A stretch of DNA of 55,733 nucleotides from assembly GCA_947259315.1 (NCBI GenBank), contig CAMYLR010000018.1:12653-68385 (forward strand), in the 5' to 3' direction. This DNA is from an uncultured Gemmatimonadales bacterium (GTDB lineage: Bacteria > Gemmatimonadota > Gemmatimonadetes > JACCXV01 > JAHWKZ01). A program made the position numbers and the translations under genes. Below are positions 7,919 to 16,868 of the stretch, piece after piece; position 1 is the stretch's first letter, and each line of letters begins with the position of its first letter. Under the pieces are notes generated by a model that made no database searches, was not told the DNA's origin, and saw only the letters and a program-made list of their open reading frames with translations.

Positions 7919-8349
7919 CGCACGATACGGATGTCGAGTCCCGAGGCCTGCATCTGGAGGACCAGGATCGCCATCCAGACCAGGGCCAGCACCCAAGCCA
8001 GGATTCGCATGAGGCCGCCCAGCCGCCTCGTCTCGGGTTTTAGCTTGGACAGGAGATCGAGCCCGGTTTGTGTCTCGAGGCGCGGGATCTCGCGCCGCCA
8101 CAGCGCATGCCAGCGGAGTTCCCACTCGGTCGTCAACGCGTAGAACACGTTGCCGAGCACGCCGATCGCCGCCGGCAACCACCCGGCTACGCCCCCGCCC
8201 GGGAGCCGCCACGCCAATCCGGCCAAAACCAAGTTCGCAGACACGTACATCGCGTTTCCGCGTATAAACCGGCGCCGGCTCGCCTCGAGCTGGACGGCGA
8301 GCGTCTGGGTGAGTCGCGTCAGATCATTTTGGGGTGTGGGAGCGGGCAT
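7915..8349 (-). CDS. Small membrane protein of unknown function
   Basis: This 144-residue protein has a charged N-terminal helix (residues 1-30), two neighbouring hydrophobic segments around 34-48 and 54-72, an amphipathic stretch WELRWHALWRREIPRLE, and a C-terminal segment near 112-133 (ILAWVLALVWMAILVL). I do not recognise the family. It is the first gene of the kinase/phosphatase operon and overlaps the kinase start by four bases, so it could recruit the kinase to the membrane or be its substrate; that is inference. Confidence 0.65.
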   Translation of the reverse strand: MPAPTPQNDLTRLTQTLAVQLEASRRRFIRGNAMYVSANLVLAGLAWRLPGGGVAGWLPAAIGVLGNVFYALTTEWELRWHALWRREIPRLETQTGLDLLSKLKPETRRLGGLMRILAWVLALVWMAILVLQMQASGLDIRIVR

Positions 8350-8442
8350 CGGCGGGCGGAATATAGCTTACGCGGACCTGCTCTCGACCACCGAGAGCAA
8401 TTAGAATCCCTGCGCACATCGGCTATCTCGAAGGGAGTTTTG

Positions 8443-10311
8443 ATGCGACGATTGACCTTTCTACCCGCCGTGGCGTTCTTTTTTGCCGCCACGCCCGGGC
8501 CGACCATAGCGCAGGAGTCCGGAATGGACGCTACGATTCACTATCGGCTGGGGTGGGATAACCCGGCCAGTCAGCTGTACACCGTGAGCGTGACCGCTTC
8601 CGCCGGCGACGAGCCGATCATCTTCTCGCTCCCCTCCTGGCGTCCGGGGCGGTACATCATCCAAAACTACGCCGCCAACGTGCAGGCGATCCGCGCTCGC
8701 GACGAGAACGGACGTCCGCTAGAAGCCGAGTGGATCGATCTCGACTCGTGGCGGGTCGAACCCGACGGCGCCGCCCAGGTGACGCTCGAGTACGAGTACT
8801 ATGCGAGCACGTTAGACGCCGGCTCGTCGACGCTGCGGCCCGACGTGGCGTATTTCAACCCCGTCAACCTGTTCCCCTGGATCGAGGGTCGGATGGACAA
8901 CCCGGTCGCGCTGACGCTCGATCTCCCGCCAGAGTGGGCGATCGCCACTCAACTCGAACGCGTCGACGACGGAGAACAGATCGAGCAAAGAGGCAACCGG
9001 GAGGTGCTGCTCGCCCGGTTCCGGGCACCGGATTATCACCGCTTCGTCGATTCACCGACGGTCGCCGCACCGGAGCTCACCGACTGGTCCTTCACGGTGG
9101 ACGGCGTTCCGTATCACGTCGTCATGCGTGGCGAAGTGCGGCTCGGCGACCGCACCCAGGAGTCGATCCTGGCAGACTTCGAAGCGATGACGCGTGAACA
9201 AGTAGCGTTTTTCGGTGTCACCCCGTTCGACGAGTACTGGCACCTGTATCAGCTCGTTCCCTACCCCTTTGGGCACGCCGTCGAGCACGAGGCGAGCGCG
9301 TCGTACGTCATGCACGACGGTGTTTTCATGAACGATTTCGCCTACATGGGGTTCATGAGCACGACGTCGCACGAGCTCTTCCACGCCTGGAACGTCAAGC
9401 GACTCCGCCCGGCCGCCCTGTGGCCCTACGACTACTCGACACCACAGCTGACCCGGCTCCACTGGGTCACCGAGGGCGTGACGTCGTACTACGACAAGCT
9501 GTTCCTGGCGCGCTCGGGGGTGGCGACCGAGGAGCGGTACTACGAGGCGCTCGGCAACACGATCCGCTCGCTGCAACGCTCACCCGGTCGCAAGGTCACC
9601 AGCGCATCGCTTGCCTCGCTGACGTCGTGGCATTCGGGTTACGGGGACGGGAACCCCAACCAGTCGATCTCGTTCTACACCAAAGGATCGCTGTTGGGGC
9701 TGTTGATTGACCTCCGGATCCGAGATCTGACGGATGGCGAGAAAAGTCTCGACGACGCCATCCGTTACCTGTGGCGCGAGTACTACGAACAAGATCTCGG
9801 CTATCCTGAGGATGGCTTGCAACGAGCGATCGAAACGATCGCCGGCGAGTCGTTCGACGACTTCTTCGATCGTTACGTACACGGCGTCGATGAGCTACCC
9901 TACGATGACTACTTGAGCGTGGTCGGTCTGCGATTGCGCGAGGACGTCGACGAGACCCGCCCCGCAGCCACGATCGGGCTGGCACCGCGCCCAACCGGCC
10001 ATCGGGTAGCGATTGACAACGTATTCCCTGATTCCCCCTCGCTCGAGGCGGGACTCATGCGCGGTGACGTACTGGTGTCGATCGCCGGGCTCGAGATCGA
10101 GACCAGCGCCGACATCATGGAAGCGATGAAGACACACCAACCCGGGGAAGTCGTCGGTGTCGTCTACGAACGCGGCGGAGTGGAGAACACCGTTTCGGTC
10201 ACCCTCGACGGCGGCGCGAACCTGAGATGGGTCGTCGAGCCGGTCGCCGAGTCCACGGAGCGCCAGCTGCGACTTCGAAAAGCGTGGTTGGCCTCGGATG
10301 CGGGTACCTAG
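8443..10311 (+). CDS. M61-family metallopeptidase with PDZ domain
   Basis: The 622-residue protein has a signal peptide (1-23), an N-terminal beta domain, and the zinc motif HELFH at 310-314 within SHELFHAWNVKRLRP, the signature of M61 glycyl aminopeptidases. A PDZ domain follows at about residues 505-605 (IDNVFPDSPSLEAGLMRGDVL). The enzyme likely trims peptides with N-terminal Gly or Ala in the periplasm. ATG 8443 follows AAGGGAG and gives the signal peptide directly; the longer upstream frame is not coding. Monocistronic, convergent with the DUF3788 gene 19 bases away. Confidence 0.92.
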   Translation: MRRLTFLPAVAFFFAATPGPTIAQESGMDATIHYRLGWDNPASQLYTVSVTASAGDEPIIFSLPSWRPGRYIIQNYAANVQAIRARDENGRPLEAEWIDLDSWRVEPDGAAQVTLEYEYYASTLDAGSSTLRPDVAYFNPVNLFPWIEGRMDNPVALTLDLPPEWAIATQLERVDDGEQIEQRGNREVLLARFRAPDYHRFVDSPTVAAPELTDWSFTVDGVPYHVVMRGEVRLGDRTQESILADFEAMTREQVAFFGVTPFDEYWHLYQLVPYPFGHAVEHEASASYVMHDGVFMNDFAYMGFMSTTSHELFHAWNVKRLRPAALWPYDYSTPQLTRLHWVTEGVTSYYDKLFLARSGVATEERYYEALGNTIRSLQRSPGRKVTSASLASLTSWHSGYGDGNPNQSISFYTKGSLLGLLIDLRIRDLTDGEKSLDDAIRYLWREYYEQDLGYPEDGLQRAIETIAGESFDDFFDRYVHGVDELPYDDYLSVVGLRLREDVDETRPAATIGLAPRPTGHRVAIDNVFPDSPSLEAGLMRGDVLVSIAGLEIETSADIMEAMKTHQPGEVVGVVYERGGVENTVSVTLDGGANLRWVVEPVAESTERQLRLRKAWLASDAGT

Positions 10312-10330
10312 CCCGGCGTCGTTGATCTCC

Positions 10331-10750
10331 TCAGTTCGCCATTTTCGCCGCAGCGAGCTTCTCGATGTCAGGGAGGTCTTTCTTGTAGCGAACCTCAAGG
10401 CGGACTGCCCGGCCCTCCGCGTACTTCGTCGCATTATCGACGACATCCAAAACGACGCTGGAGAGACCGGCTGCGCGTACCGCACTCACCGCTTTCTCCC
10501 CGAGGGCGAAGCCCACCTGGAAGCGTCCTTTCTGCGGCGTCATGTACAGAATGGTGCGCTTCTTTTGCATCACGCGTAAGGACCATCCCCACTTCGCGCC
10601 AGAGAAACTCCATTGTTCGGTCATCGGGGCGTAATCGACGGCGAGATGTTCGTGAAGCGCTTCCCACGCGCCCATAGCTCGACCCAAAACGCCTTTTAAG
10701 TCCTTCGCCTGGGGCGGCCTCGACTTGTCATCGAATGCGCTGAGTGCCAT
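10331..10750 (-). CDS. DUF3788 family protein
   Basis: The 139-residue product matches the DUF3788 pattern: a central KWGWSLRVMQKKRTILYMTPQ, then FQVGFALGEKAV and, near the end, ATKYAEGRAVRLEV followed by a short charged helix. The family is small, cytosolic and uncharacterised, often compared with DUF1801-type proteins that test as binding folds. No catalytic residues can be assigned. The start ATG at 10750 is preceded by a GAAGGAGAC segment. It follows the amidohydrolase gene in the same direction after 28 bases. Confidence 0.8.
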   Translation of the reverse strand: MALSAFDDKSRPPQAKDLKGVLGRAMGAWEALHEHLAVDYAPMTEQWSFSGAKWGWSLRVMQKKRTILYMTPQKGRFQVGFALGEKAVSAVRAAGLSSVVLDVVDNATKYAEGRAVRLEVRYKKDLPDIEKLAAAKMAN

Positions 10751-10778
10751 TCGTCTCCTTCGCGCTCCATTCCCTCCT

Positions 10779-11510
10779 TTAGGGGTAATTCGCCTCGACC
10801 GTCCCGCGAATCGCGTTCAGCAGCGCTTCTTTCGCCCGATCGTCGGCGCGGCACCGCTCGTTCATCTCGATCAAGACAGCCGTTTCGTTGAAGCGCTCGA
10901 GCTCCGACCCCACCGAGACCCGCAGGATGTCGCGTTCCAAATGGTAGGGTTGATTGATGGCGGCCGTGTAGCCTGACGTTCGGAGTCGCTCCTCGAGAAA
11001 CGGTGCCAATTCGCGGCCGCGATTTGCTATCAGCGCAAAGTCCATCTCCCGCACCTGGCCCTCGAACTGCTCTGCCATGGCGTGAATGGCGAAGAAGAAC
11101 ACCTTCCCATGGAGCGTCTCGCACTTGAGTAGAGAGTCCACCAACGCCTGGTGGTACGGTCGGTAGTACAGCTCGATGCGGCGCATTCGCTCCGCATCGC
11201 TCAAACCGATGTTCCCGGGGATCTCCTTGCCGCCCCAGCGGGTCGGGATCAACTCGTCCTGGTCCTCGTACCGGTTGGCATCGATGACAAGCCTCGAGAT
11301 CCCGTTGCGCACGCCAAGACAATCGAGCTCGCGAACGAGGTAGTCGAAAAGGTCAGCTGCGCCCTGATCCTTGCCCCGCGCACACTCCGTCAGGTGTTCC
11401 TCGGTCATGCCGAGATCACCGAACTCGTCGGGTATCTCACCCGATGCGTGCTCACACGAGAGCACGATCGGAAAACTCGATCGACCGCGGCAGATTTCGA
11501 AGGTCTGCAA
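10779..11510 (-). CDS. N-formylglutamate amidohydrolase family protein
   Basis: About 243 residues. VLSCEHASGEIPDEFGDL near the N-terminus and the segment SRLVIDANRYEDQDEL are the conserved HutG-type features; FFFAIHAM and VLIEMNE appear later. These zinc enzymes hydrolyse N-formylglutamate to formate and glutamate, although many genomic homologues have unknown substrates. No other histidine-degradation gene is near. The start is taken as TTG 11508-11510, four bases after the DUF423 stop; an upstream TTG at 11546 would overlap DUF423. Start assignment is uncertain, the family is not. Confidence 0.8.
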   Translation of the reverse strand: MQTFEICRGRSSFPIVLSCEHASGEIPDEFGDLGMTEEHLTECARGKDQGAADLFDYLVRELDCLGVRNGISRLVIDANRYEDQDELIPTRWGGKEIPGNIGLSDAERMRRIELYYRPYHQALVDSLLKCETLHGKVFFFAIHAMAEQFEGQVREMDFALIANRGRELAPFLEERLRTSGYTAAINQPYHLERDILRVSVGSELERFNETAVLIEMNERCRADDRAKEALLNAIRGTVEANYP

Positions 11511-11514
11511 GCGG

Positions 11515-11886
11515 CTACGACTTGGCCCGCAGCGCGGCGACGGCAAGCGCTACCCAACCGGCGATGAACGCTAGCCCGCCGAGCGGGGTGATCGCGCCCA
11601 ACCAGCGAGCGCCGGTCACGGCAAGCAAGTAGAGGCTACCCGAGAAGAGGATGATCCCGAAGGTGAAAAACCACCCGGCGGCGTCGGTCCACGCGTTTCG
11701 CCAGCGGGTCCACGCCCACGCTACAACGATCAAGCCGATCGCGTGATAGAGGTGGTAGCGGACACCGGTCTCGAACACCGTCAACGCGTCGGGGCTCAGC
11801 CGGTCCTCGAGACCGTGAGCCCCGAACGCGCCCAGAACAACCCCCAGCGCCGCCATCACAGCGCCAATTGCGAACCAAGCTCTCAT
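11515..11886 (-). CDS. DUF423 family inner-membrane protein
   Basis: This 123-residue protein has four hydrophobic segments (about 4-22, 46-62, 70-88, 96-116) and the DUF423 landmarks GAFGAHGLEDRLSP, YHLYHAIGL and FSGSLYLLAVTG. The family (E. coli YgdD) is widespread and uncharacterised. ATG 11884-11886 is the conserved start; the frame extending to 12264 lies inside another gene's upstream region. It is followed directly by the amidohydrolase. It is divergent from the flavoprotein operon starting at 12031. Confidence 0.88.
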   Translation of the reverse strand: MRAWFAIGAVMAALGVVLGAFGAHGLEDRLSPDALTVFETGVRYHLYHAIGLIVVAWAWTRWRNAWTDAAGWFFTFGIILFSGSLYLLAVTGARWLGAITPLGGLAFIAGWVALAVAALRAKS

Positions 11887-12030
11887 GCTCGCCAACTTGT
11901 CCCGCCGATTGGGAAAGAACAAGTCGATCCACAATCGCGACCGTGGCACACCTGTCAGACTTACCCTTACAAGGGATTCGGGGTTTCCCCTACAGCAGAC
12001 AACGTTTTTTTCGGACAAGCTACTGGTAAG

Positions 12031-13467
12031 ATGCCAAGACCTTCCGCCTCCATCGAGGATCGGCTCGCCGTCGGCCTCAGTGAGCGCTTTGACCCTGTCG
12101 CCCTTGAGAATGGATCGCGCGTAGGAGTCATTGGCGGTGGGCCGGCGGGGTCCTTTTTTAGTCTCTTTCTCCTCAAGATGGCCGAGACGATCGGTCTCGA
12201 CGTTGACATCGACATCTACGAGCCTCGCCACTTTGTCCACAAGGGCCCAGCAGGGTGCAACCACTGCGGTGGCATCGTATCAGAGTTCTTGGTTCAACTT
12301 CTAGCGGCAGAGGGGTTTCGCCTGCCGCCCGAGGTCGTCCAGCGAGGGATCGACTCCTACATGCTCCACATGGATGTGGGAACGGTCCGGATCGACACGC
12401 CGCTGCAGGAGAAACGAATCGCAGCGGTTTACCGTGGCAACGGTCCGCGTGACGCGGGGCCAGCCCCAACCCACGTTGTCGGCTTCGACCGTCACCTGCA
12501 AGATCTGGCGGTTTCCCGCGGCGCGAAGATCCGACGTCAGTTGGTGAATCAAGTCTCCTGGGAGGAAGACCGACCGCACGTGCAATGCTCTACCGGCCCC
12601 AGCGAGGTCTATGACCTCGTCGCGGTGGCCGCAGGGATCAACAGCAACGTGCTCCAACCGATCGAGGGGCTGGAGTTCGGTTACCGGATTCCGGAAGCGG
12701 CGCGGACATTCATTTGTGAGTTCCACCTAGGAGAAGCGACGATCCGGGAACATCTCGGCACATCGATGCATCTCTTTCTGCTCGACATCCCCCACCTCGA
12801 GTGCGCCGCCATCATCCCCAAGGGGGATTTCGTGACGCTGTGTCTGCTAGGAGACAAGATCGATGATTCGCTGGTGACAACTTTCCTGGACGCGCCCGAG
12901 GTTCGAGCGTGCTTCCCGAAGGCGATGGTACCGCGCACGGTCTGCCACTGTTTTCCTCGCATCAACGTTAAAGCCGCTGTTCGACCGTTTACCGACCGTA
13001 TAGTCCTGATCGGAGACAGCGGAGTGGCCCGTCTCTACAAGGACGGAATCGGTTCTGCCTACCGAACCGCCAAGGCAGCCGCTCGGACGGCCGTGTTTCA
13101 CGGGATCTCTGACGAGGCGTTCGCAAAGCACTACTGGCCAACGTGCAGACAAATCGATGTCGACAACTCGATCGGGCGGTTTATGTTCACGGTCAGCCAC
13201 GTAATCCAAAAGACCCGACCGACCCGCCGGGCGCTGTTCAGAATGACAGCCACAGAACAGACGCGCACCGGTAATCGACGCCACATGAGCAGCGTCCTAT
13301 GGGACCTCTTCACGGGCAGTGCACCCTACCGGGAGATCCTCCTCAGAACGTTCCGTCCCGCTTTCGTGGCCAGATTGGGATGGAATCTGGTCGCGGGAAA
13401 CGTCGCGCCGGGCAGCCTGGCTTCTGCGAACGGCCAACCGACCAATGGAGATGCAAATGGGCATTAG
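12031..13467 (+). CDS. Geranylgeranyl-reductase-like FAD-dependent oxidoreductase
   Basis: The 478-residue protein has an FAD Rossmann motif VGVIGGGPAG at 31-40, a second FAD motif IVLIGDSGVARLYKDGIGSA in the C-terminal half, and a group-specific CNHC (Cys76, Cys79) just after a KGPAG turn. The arrangement resembles geranylgeranyl reductases, which saturate isoprenoid double bonds using ferredoxin or NADPH. The actual substrate is unknown. ATG 12031 is preferred because the family starts close before the Rossmann strand; upstream sequence is intergenic. It overlaps the next gene by 11 bases, forming a three-gene redox operon. Confidence 0.78.
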   Translation: MPRPSASIEDRLAVGLSERFDPVALENGSRVGVIGGGPAGSFFSLFLLKMAETIGLDVDIDIYEPRHFVHKGPAGCNHCGGIVSEFLVQLLAAEGFRLPPEVVQRGIDSYMLHMDVGTVRIDTPLQEKRIAAVYRGNGPRDAGPAPTHVVGFDRHLQDLAVSRGAKIRRQLVNQVSWEEDRPHVQCSTGPSEVYDLVAVAAGINSNVLQPIEGLEFGYRIPEAARTFICEFHLGEATIREHLGTSMHLFLLDIPHLECAAIIPKGDFVTLCLLGDKIDDSLVTTFLDAPEVRACFPKAMVPRTVCHCFPRINVKAAVRPFTDRIVLIGDSGVARLYKDGIGSAYRTAKAAARTAVFHGISDEAFAKHYWPTCRQIDVDNSIGRFMFTVSHVIQKTRPTRRALFRMTATEQTRTGNRRHMSSVLWDLFTGSAPYREILLRTFRPAFVARLGWNLVAGNVAPGSLASANGQPTNGDANGH

Positions 13468-13837
13468 ATCGTTGGGCAAACGCTATAGATCTGGCGAGTC
13501 GATCGTCTGTCAGGGCGCTGCCGGCAACTGCATGTACGTCATCCAGGAAGGCCAAGCCGAAGTCTACCGCGAGGAGAATGGCCGCGAGATCCGGATGGCG
13601 GTTCTCAAGGAGGGCGACTTTTTTGGCGAGATGTCGATCTTCGATCGCGAGGTGCGCGCAGCAACCGTGAAGGCTCTCGGTGACGTGCGAGTCCTTACGA
13701 TCGACAAGAAGACGTTTATGCGGCGAATTCAGAAAGATCCTTCGCTCGCATTCGACATCGTTAGGACGATGTCCCAGCGCATCCGACAGCTGAACTGTGA
13801 TCTTGCAGAGATGCGAGCTCGCGAGACAGAAAAGTGA
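13457..13837 (+). CDS. Cyclic-nucleotide-binding (Crp/CAP-like) domain protein
   Basis: The 126-residue product is essentially one cNMP-binding jelly roll: YRSGESIVCQGAAGNCMYVIQEGQAEVY, then VLKEGDFFGEMSIFD (the phosphate-binding cassette with FGEM) and RAATVKAL. It ends in a helix FDIVRTMSQRIRQLNCDLAEM. It has no helix-turn-helix, so it is not a transcription factor by itself. The ATG at 13457 is chosen because GGAG sits six bases upstream; two ATGs lie 6 and 12 bases earlier. It is wedged between two oxidoreductases with overlaps on both sides, so a regulatory subunit role is a reasonable inference. Confidence 0.82.
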   Translation: MGIRSLGKRYRSGESIVCQGAAGNCMYVIQEGQAEVYREENGREIRMAVLKEGDFFGEMSIFDREVRAATVKALGDVRVLTIDKKTFMRRIQKDPSLAFDIVRTMSQRIRQLNCDLAEMRARETEK

Positions 13838-15495
13838 CGGATCGACGGGTGACAGAAACCAACATCTACGACGACAGTCTGGTCTATCCGGAACAGCTTG
13901 AAAAACGCCCACCGTGCCAGGCGAACTGTCCCATCGGGACGGACATCCGCGGCTGGGTCGGACTGATTGCGCAGCGCAAGAAACTGGGGTACACGAGGAA
14001 CGAAGCGTATCTCAGGGCATGGGAGCATTTGACCGAGTTCAACCCGTTTCCAGCGACAACGGGACGGGTTTGTCCGCACCCCTGTACGGTCGAGTGCAAC
14101 CGAACCGAAAAGGATGGTCCGATTGCAGTTAACGCATTGGAACGGTTCTTGGGAGACTGGGCGATCAAGAAAGAGCTCCCGACCCCAAAGCTAGAAAGCG
14201 ATACCAAACACGAGTCGATCGGTGTGATCGGCGCCGGTCCCGCCGGGCTCTCGTTCGCGTACCAGATGGCCCGCCGCAACTATCAAGTCATCGTCTACGA
14301 AAAGGCGTCCGAGCCCGGTGGAATGCTTCGCTACGGAATACCGGGGTACCGGCTGCCCAAAGACACGCTCCATGCCGAGATCCAGCGGATTGTCGACCTG
14401 GGAGTCGAGATAAAGCTGAACGCCACGGTGGGAGAATCGGTTTCGGTCGATCAGATCCGATCGCGGCACGACGTCTTGTTCTTGGGCATCGGGGCCCAGT
14501 TGAGCCGCCAGTTGGGGGTGCCGGGCGAGGATGGAGGAGGATGCTGGACCGGTACCGACTACCTCAGCTGCGTGAACCGCGGTCAGCCCGCCGATCTCGG
14601 GCAGCGGGTTGCAGTCGTTGGCGGCGGGAACACGGCCATTGACGCGGCTCGCGCAGCCCGTCGATCGGGAGCCGACGTCACGGTCCTCTACCGACGGACG
14701 AGGGACGAGATGCCGGCCATCGGAAGCGAAGTTGATGATGCGATGGCCGAGGACGTTCGGTTCGAGTTTCTGGTAGCCCCGATCCGCATCGAACGGCGTG
14801 ACGAGTCGATCCGATCGGTGGTGATCCAACGAATGGAGCTCGGTCCCCCCGATACCTCGGGACGGCGCTCACCGCGGCCGATCGAGGGTTCGGAAGCCGA
14901 GATACCGTTTGACTCGGTGATCGTTGCCATCTCCCAGGTACCGGATTGGCAACACCTAGGGGGCCTCAATCCCTCCGGGGATCGGCTAAAAACCACGCAA
15001 AGCGGCCAAGTCGCTAACACTCTTTGGGCCGGAGGCGACACCCTGAACCCGGGAATCGCCGGGCTCGCGATCGCGCAGGGTCGCAAGGCAGCCCTGGACG
15101 TCCACGCCCGGTTGCGGGGGCTACCCCAACCCGAGGACGGTGATGGATCCGCGACTCCCGTTGCCCGCGTCAAGCCCGACTACTACGAGCACCAAGATCC
15201 GCTAGCTGTCCCTAGTCGTGCGGTTGGAACTTGGCTGTCCGAACCCGATCGGGAGATCCACCAAACGATCTCCGAGCGAGCGTTTCTCGAAGAGACGTCG
15301 CGCTGCTTGTCGTGTGGTCGTTGCTTTGGGTGCGAGCATTGCTGGACCTATTGCAACCCGGGCGGGTTCACGCGTCTGGAGGAAGTCCAACCGGGGACCT
15401 ACTTCTCGTTGTCGATCGAGATGTGCGAAGGGTGTCGCAAGTGCGTCGAGGTCTGCCCGTGCGGTTTTCTCAGCGTGCAGCCCCAGCCTGTTTGA
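13834..15495 (+). CDS. GltD-like NAD(P)H flavoprotein with C-terminal ferredoxin domain
   Basis: This 553-residue protein has the GltD architecture. N-terminal Fe-S cysteines are at 28, 32, 80, 84 and 88 (RPPCQANCP, CPHPCTVEC). An FAD motif GVIGAGPAGLSFA lies near 133 and an NADPH motif VAVVGGGNTAIDAARAARRSG near 258. A C-terminal Cys-rich domain from residue 491 has two clusters (Cys 491-507 and 531-543) resembling a 2[4Fe-4S] ferredoxin. It probably moves electrons from NADPH to Fe-S clusters or a partner. The GTG start overlaps the cNMP gene stop (GTGA). No glutamate synthase large subunit is nearby, so the partner is likely the upstream flavoprotein. Confidence 0.83.
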   Translation: MTDRRVTETNIYDDSLVYPEQLEKRPPCQANCPIGTDIRGWVGLIAQRKKLGYTRNEAYLRAWEHLTEFNPFPATTGRVCPHPCTVECNRTEKDGPIAVNALERFLGDWAIKKELPTPKLESDTKHESIGVIGAGPAGLSFAYQMARRNYQVIVYEKASEPGGMLRYGIPGYRLPKDTLHAEIQRIVDLGVEIKLNATVGESVSVDQIRSRHDVLFLGIGAQLSRQLGVPGEDGGGCWTGTDYLSCVNRGQPADLGQRVAVVGGGNTAIDAARAARRSGADVTVLYRRTRDEMPAIGSEVDDAMAEDVRFEFLVAPIRIERRDESIRSVVIQRMELGPPDTSGRRSPRPIEGSEAEIPFDSVIVAISQVPDWQHLGGLNPSGDRLKTTQSGQVANTLWAGGDTLNPGIAGLAIAQGRKAALDVHARLRGLPQPEDGDGSATPVARVKPDYYEHQDPLAVPSRAVGTWLSEPDREIHQTISERAFLEETSRCLSCGRCFGCEHCWTYCNPGGFTRLEEVQPGTYFSLSIEMCEGCRKCVEVCPCGFLSVQPQPV

Positions 15496-15523
15496 TGACT
15501 ACCAACAACCCGTAACGCAAAAT

Positions 15524-15545
15524 GGGGGCGGCTCGTGCCGCCCCC
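15524..15545 (-). terminator. Terminator hairpin between convergent genes
   Basis: GGGGGCGGC (15524-15532) and GCCGCCCCC (15537-15545) form a perfect 9-bp stem with a TCGT loop. On the minus strand it is followed by ATTTTG, so it mainly ends the selenium-binding-protein transcript. It may also stop the redox operon from the other side. Confidence 0.8.
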
Positions 15546-15573
15546 AACGAGCAAACATCGGTGCGTCCCTCAA

Positions 15574-16782
15574 CTACTTCAGCAGCATATCGTGAGGACC
15601 AGCCGGGCCGTTCTCGAAGCTGTTGAAGTCGGGCTCGAAGATCGGGTCGAGCTCCATCCCTTCAGGTCCAACGTGGTACATCCAGGCGCCAAACTCGACG
15701 TCACCATCCAACGGCGAGAGGAGCGAGTTGGTCACGTAAAGCCGCCTGCTGTCCGGCGTCAGCTTCATCATGTTGGGCTGCGGAATCTGGACCGAGTCCA
15801 CCAGCTTGGGATGATGGGGGTCGGTGATGTTGTACTGCCGAACCTCGCCTCCACCCCACAGAGACACGTACAACAGATTGTTGTCGTACGAGATCCGCAT
15901 GTCGGCCGGGATCGACCCCTCCCCCAGCTCGATCACCCGTTCAAACTCGAGCGTTCCATCGTCGTCGGCATCCTCCCAGTACCAGACCGTGCCCCCGTAG
16001 GCGCAGTTGACGAACCCGCCCAACCCCTGCGGGCCGTGCATCCACCGCACTTCCAGCGGGGCCTTGTCGAGGTGCTCGACCTGTAGCGGCTTTTTCGTCT
16101 CCCAATCCCAAACGACGATCTCGTCGCCGACCAGGTCGGGTGGAGCCAGCTCGTGCATGATGTGCTCGGGCGGTGCCCAACTCGACGTGATCATGCGGTT
16201 CATCTCGAGTTTGACTCCGACGTCGTACATGTAGACCGGTGGGCCGTCCCGCTCCGACGGCCATGACTCGATGAAGTTCCCATCGTCGTCGAGATAGACG
16301 AGTCCGCCCGGCGTCCCCCCATCAACGGACCCGAGCATAGCGATCATCACGCCGCCGGGGATGGCGTAAAACGTGTGCGGCCCGCTGTAACCGGTCGGAT
16401 TGAGGTCGATTGTGTCGATCAGCTTGGGATCCTTCGGATCCTCCGCCAAGTCGTAGATGAAGAGTCTGTTGGTGAACATGCCGCCCGCGAAAATCCGGTC
16501 GGCGTTCACCGTGTAGCCGAAGTGGTGCGCCTCGTTCGCCGCCGAACCGGTGGGGCTGGTGGCGATGATCTTGCCGTACTCCGGCGAGTCGGGATTGACG
16601 TCCACGACCGCCAGGAAATCGCTGTCCTGGCCGTCGCCATCGCGAGTCCACACGTAGAGCAGCGATTCGCGCTCACCCGCTTTGAGCCCTTTGACGAAGA
16701 TCGATTCGTCGTCTACCGGCTGCGGAGAGGCGATCGCGACCGTGGCTAGCGCGGCCAACAAGCCTGCCAGTTTCTTGCTCAT
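15574..16782 (-). CDS. Selenium-binding-protein / methanethiol-oxidase-like secreted protein
   Basis: The 402-residue product has a signal peptide (1-19) and the SELENBP1 propeller landmarks: DFLAVVDVNPDSPEYGKII, a HHFGY segment, SSWAPPEH, VWDWETKKPLQ, RWMHGPQGLGGFVNCAY, VSLWGGGEVRQYNITDP and LYVTNSLLSPLDG. Characterised bacterial members oxidise methanethiol to formaldehyde, H2S and H2O2 in the periplasm with copper. The N-terminal CCGPGY motif typical of many members is absent here; the protein starts ESLLYVW instead. Start ATG 16782 has GGAGGAACG upstream. Function as methanethiol oxidase is plausible but not certain. Confidence 0.8.
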   Translation of the reverse strand: MSKKLAGLLAALATVAIASPQPVDDESIFVKGLKAGERESLLYVWTRDGDGQDSDFLAVVDVNPDSPEYGKIIATSPTGSAANEAHHFGYTVNADRIFAGGMFTNRLFIYDLAEDPKDPKLIDTIDLNPTGYSGPHTFYAIPGGVMIAMLGSVDGGTPGGLVYLDDDGNFIESWPSERDGPPVYMYDVGVKLEMNRMITSSWAPPEHIMHELAPPDLVGDEIVVWDWETKKPLQVEHLDKAPLEVRWMHGPQGLGGFVNCAYGGTVWYWEDADDDGTLEFERVIELGEGSIPADMRISYDNNLLYVSLWGGGEVRQYNITDPHHPKLVDSVQIPQPNMMKLTPDSRRLYVTNSLLSPLDGDVEFGAWMYHVGPEGMELDPIFEPDFNSFENGPAGPHDMLLK

Positions 16783-16868
16783 CGTTCCTCCGAGATTGCG
16801 ACCCTTAGTGGCTGATTCAGCCCAATAGTCTCGGCAGGACCAACCGTCGCGGCAAGTCGCAAGAAAAA

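Noticed and set aside
11743-12030. N-terminal extension of the flavoprotein
   Set aside because: It would overlap DUF423 on the other strand and place 96 non-conserved residues before the Rossmann motif.
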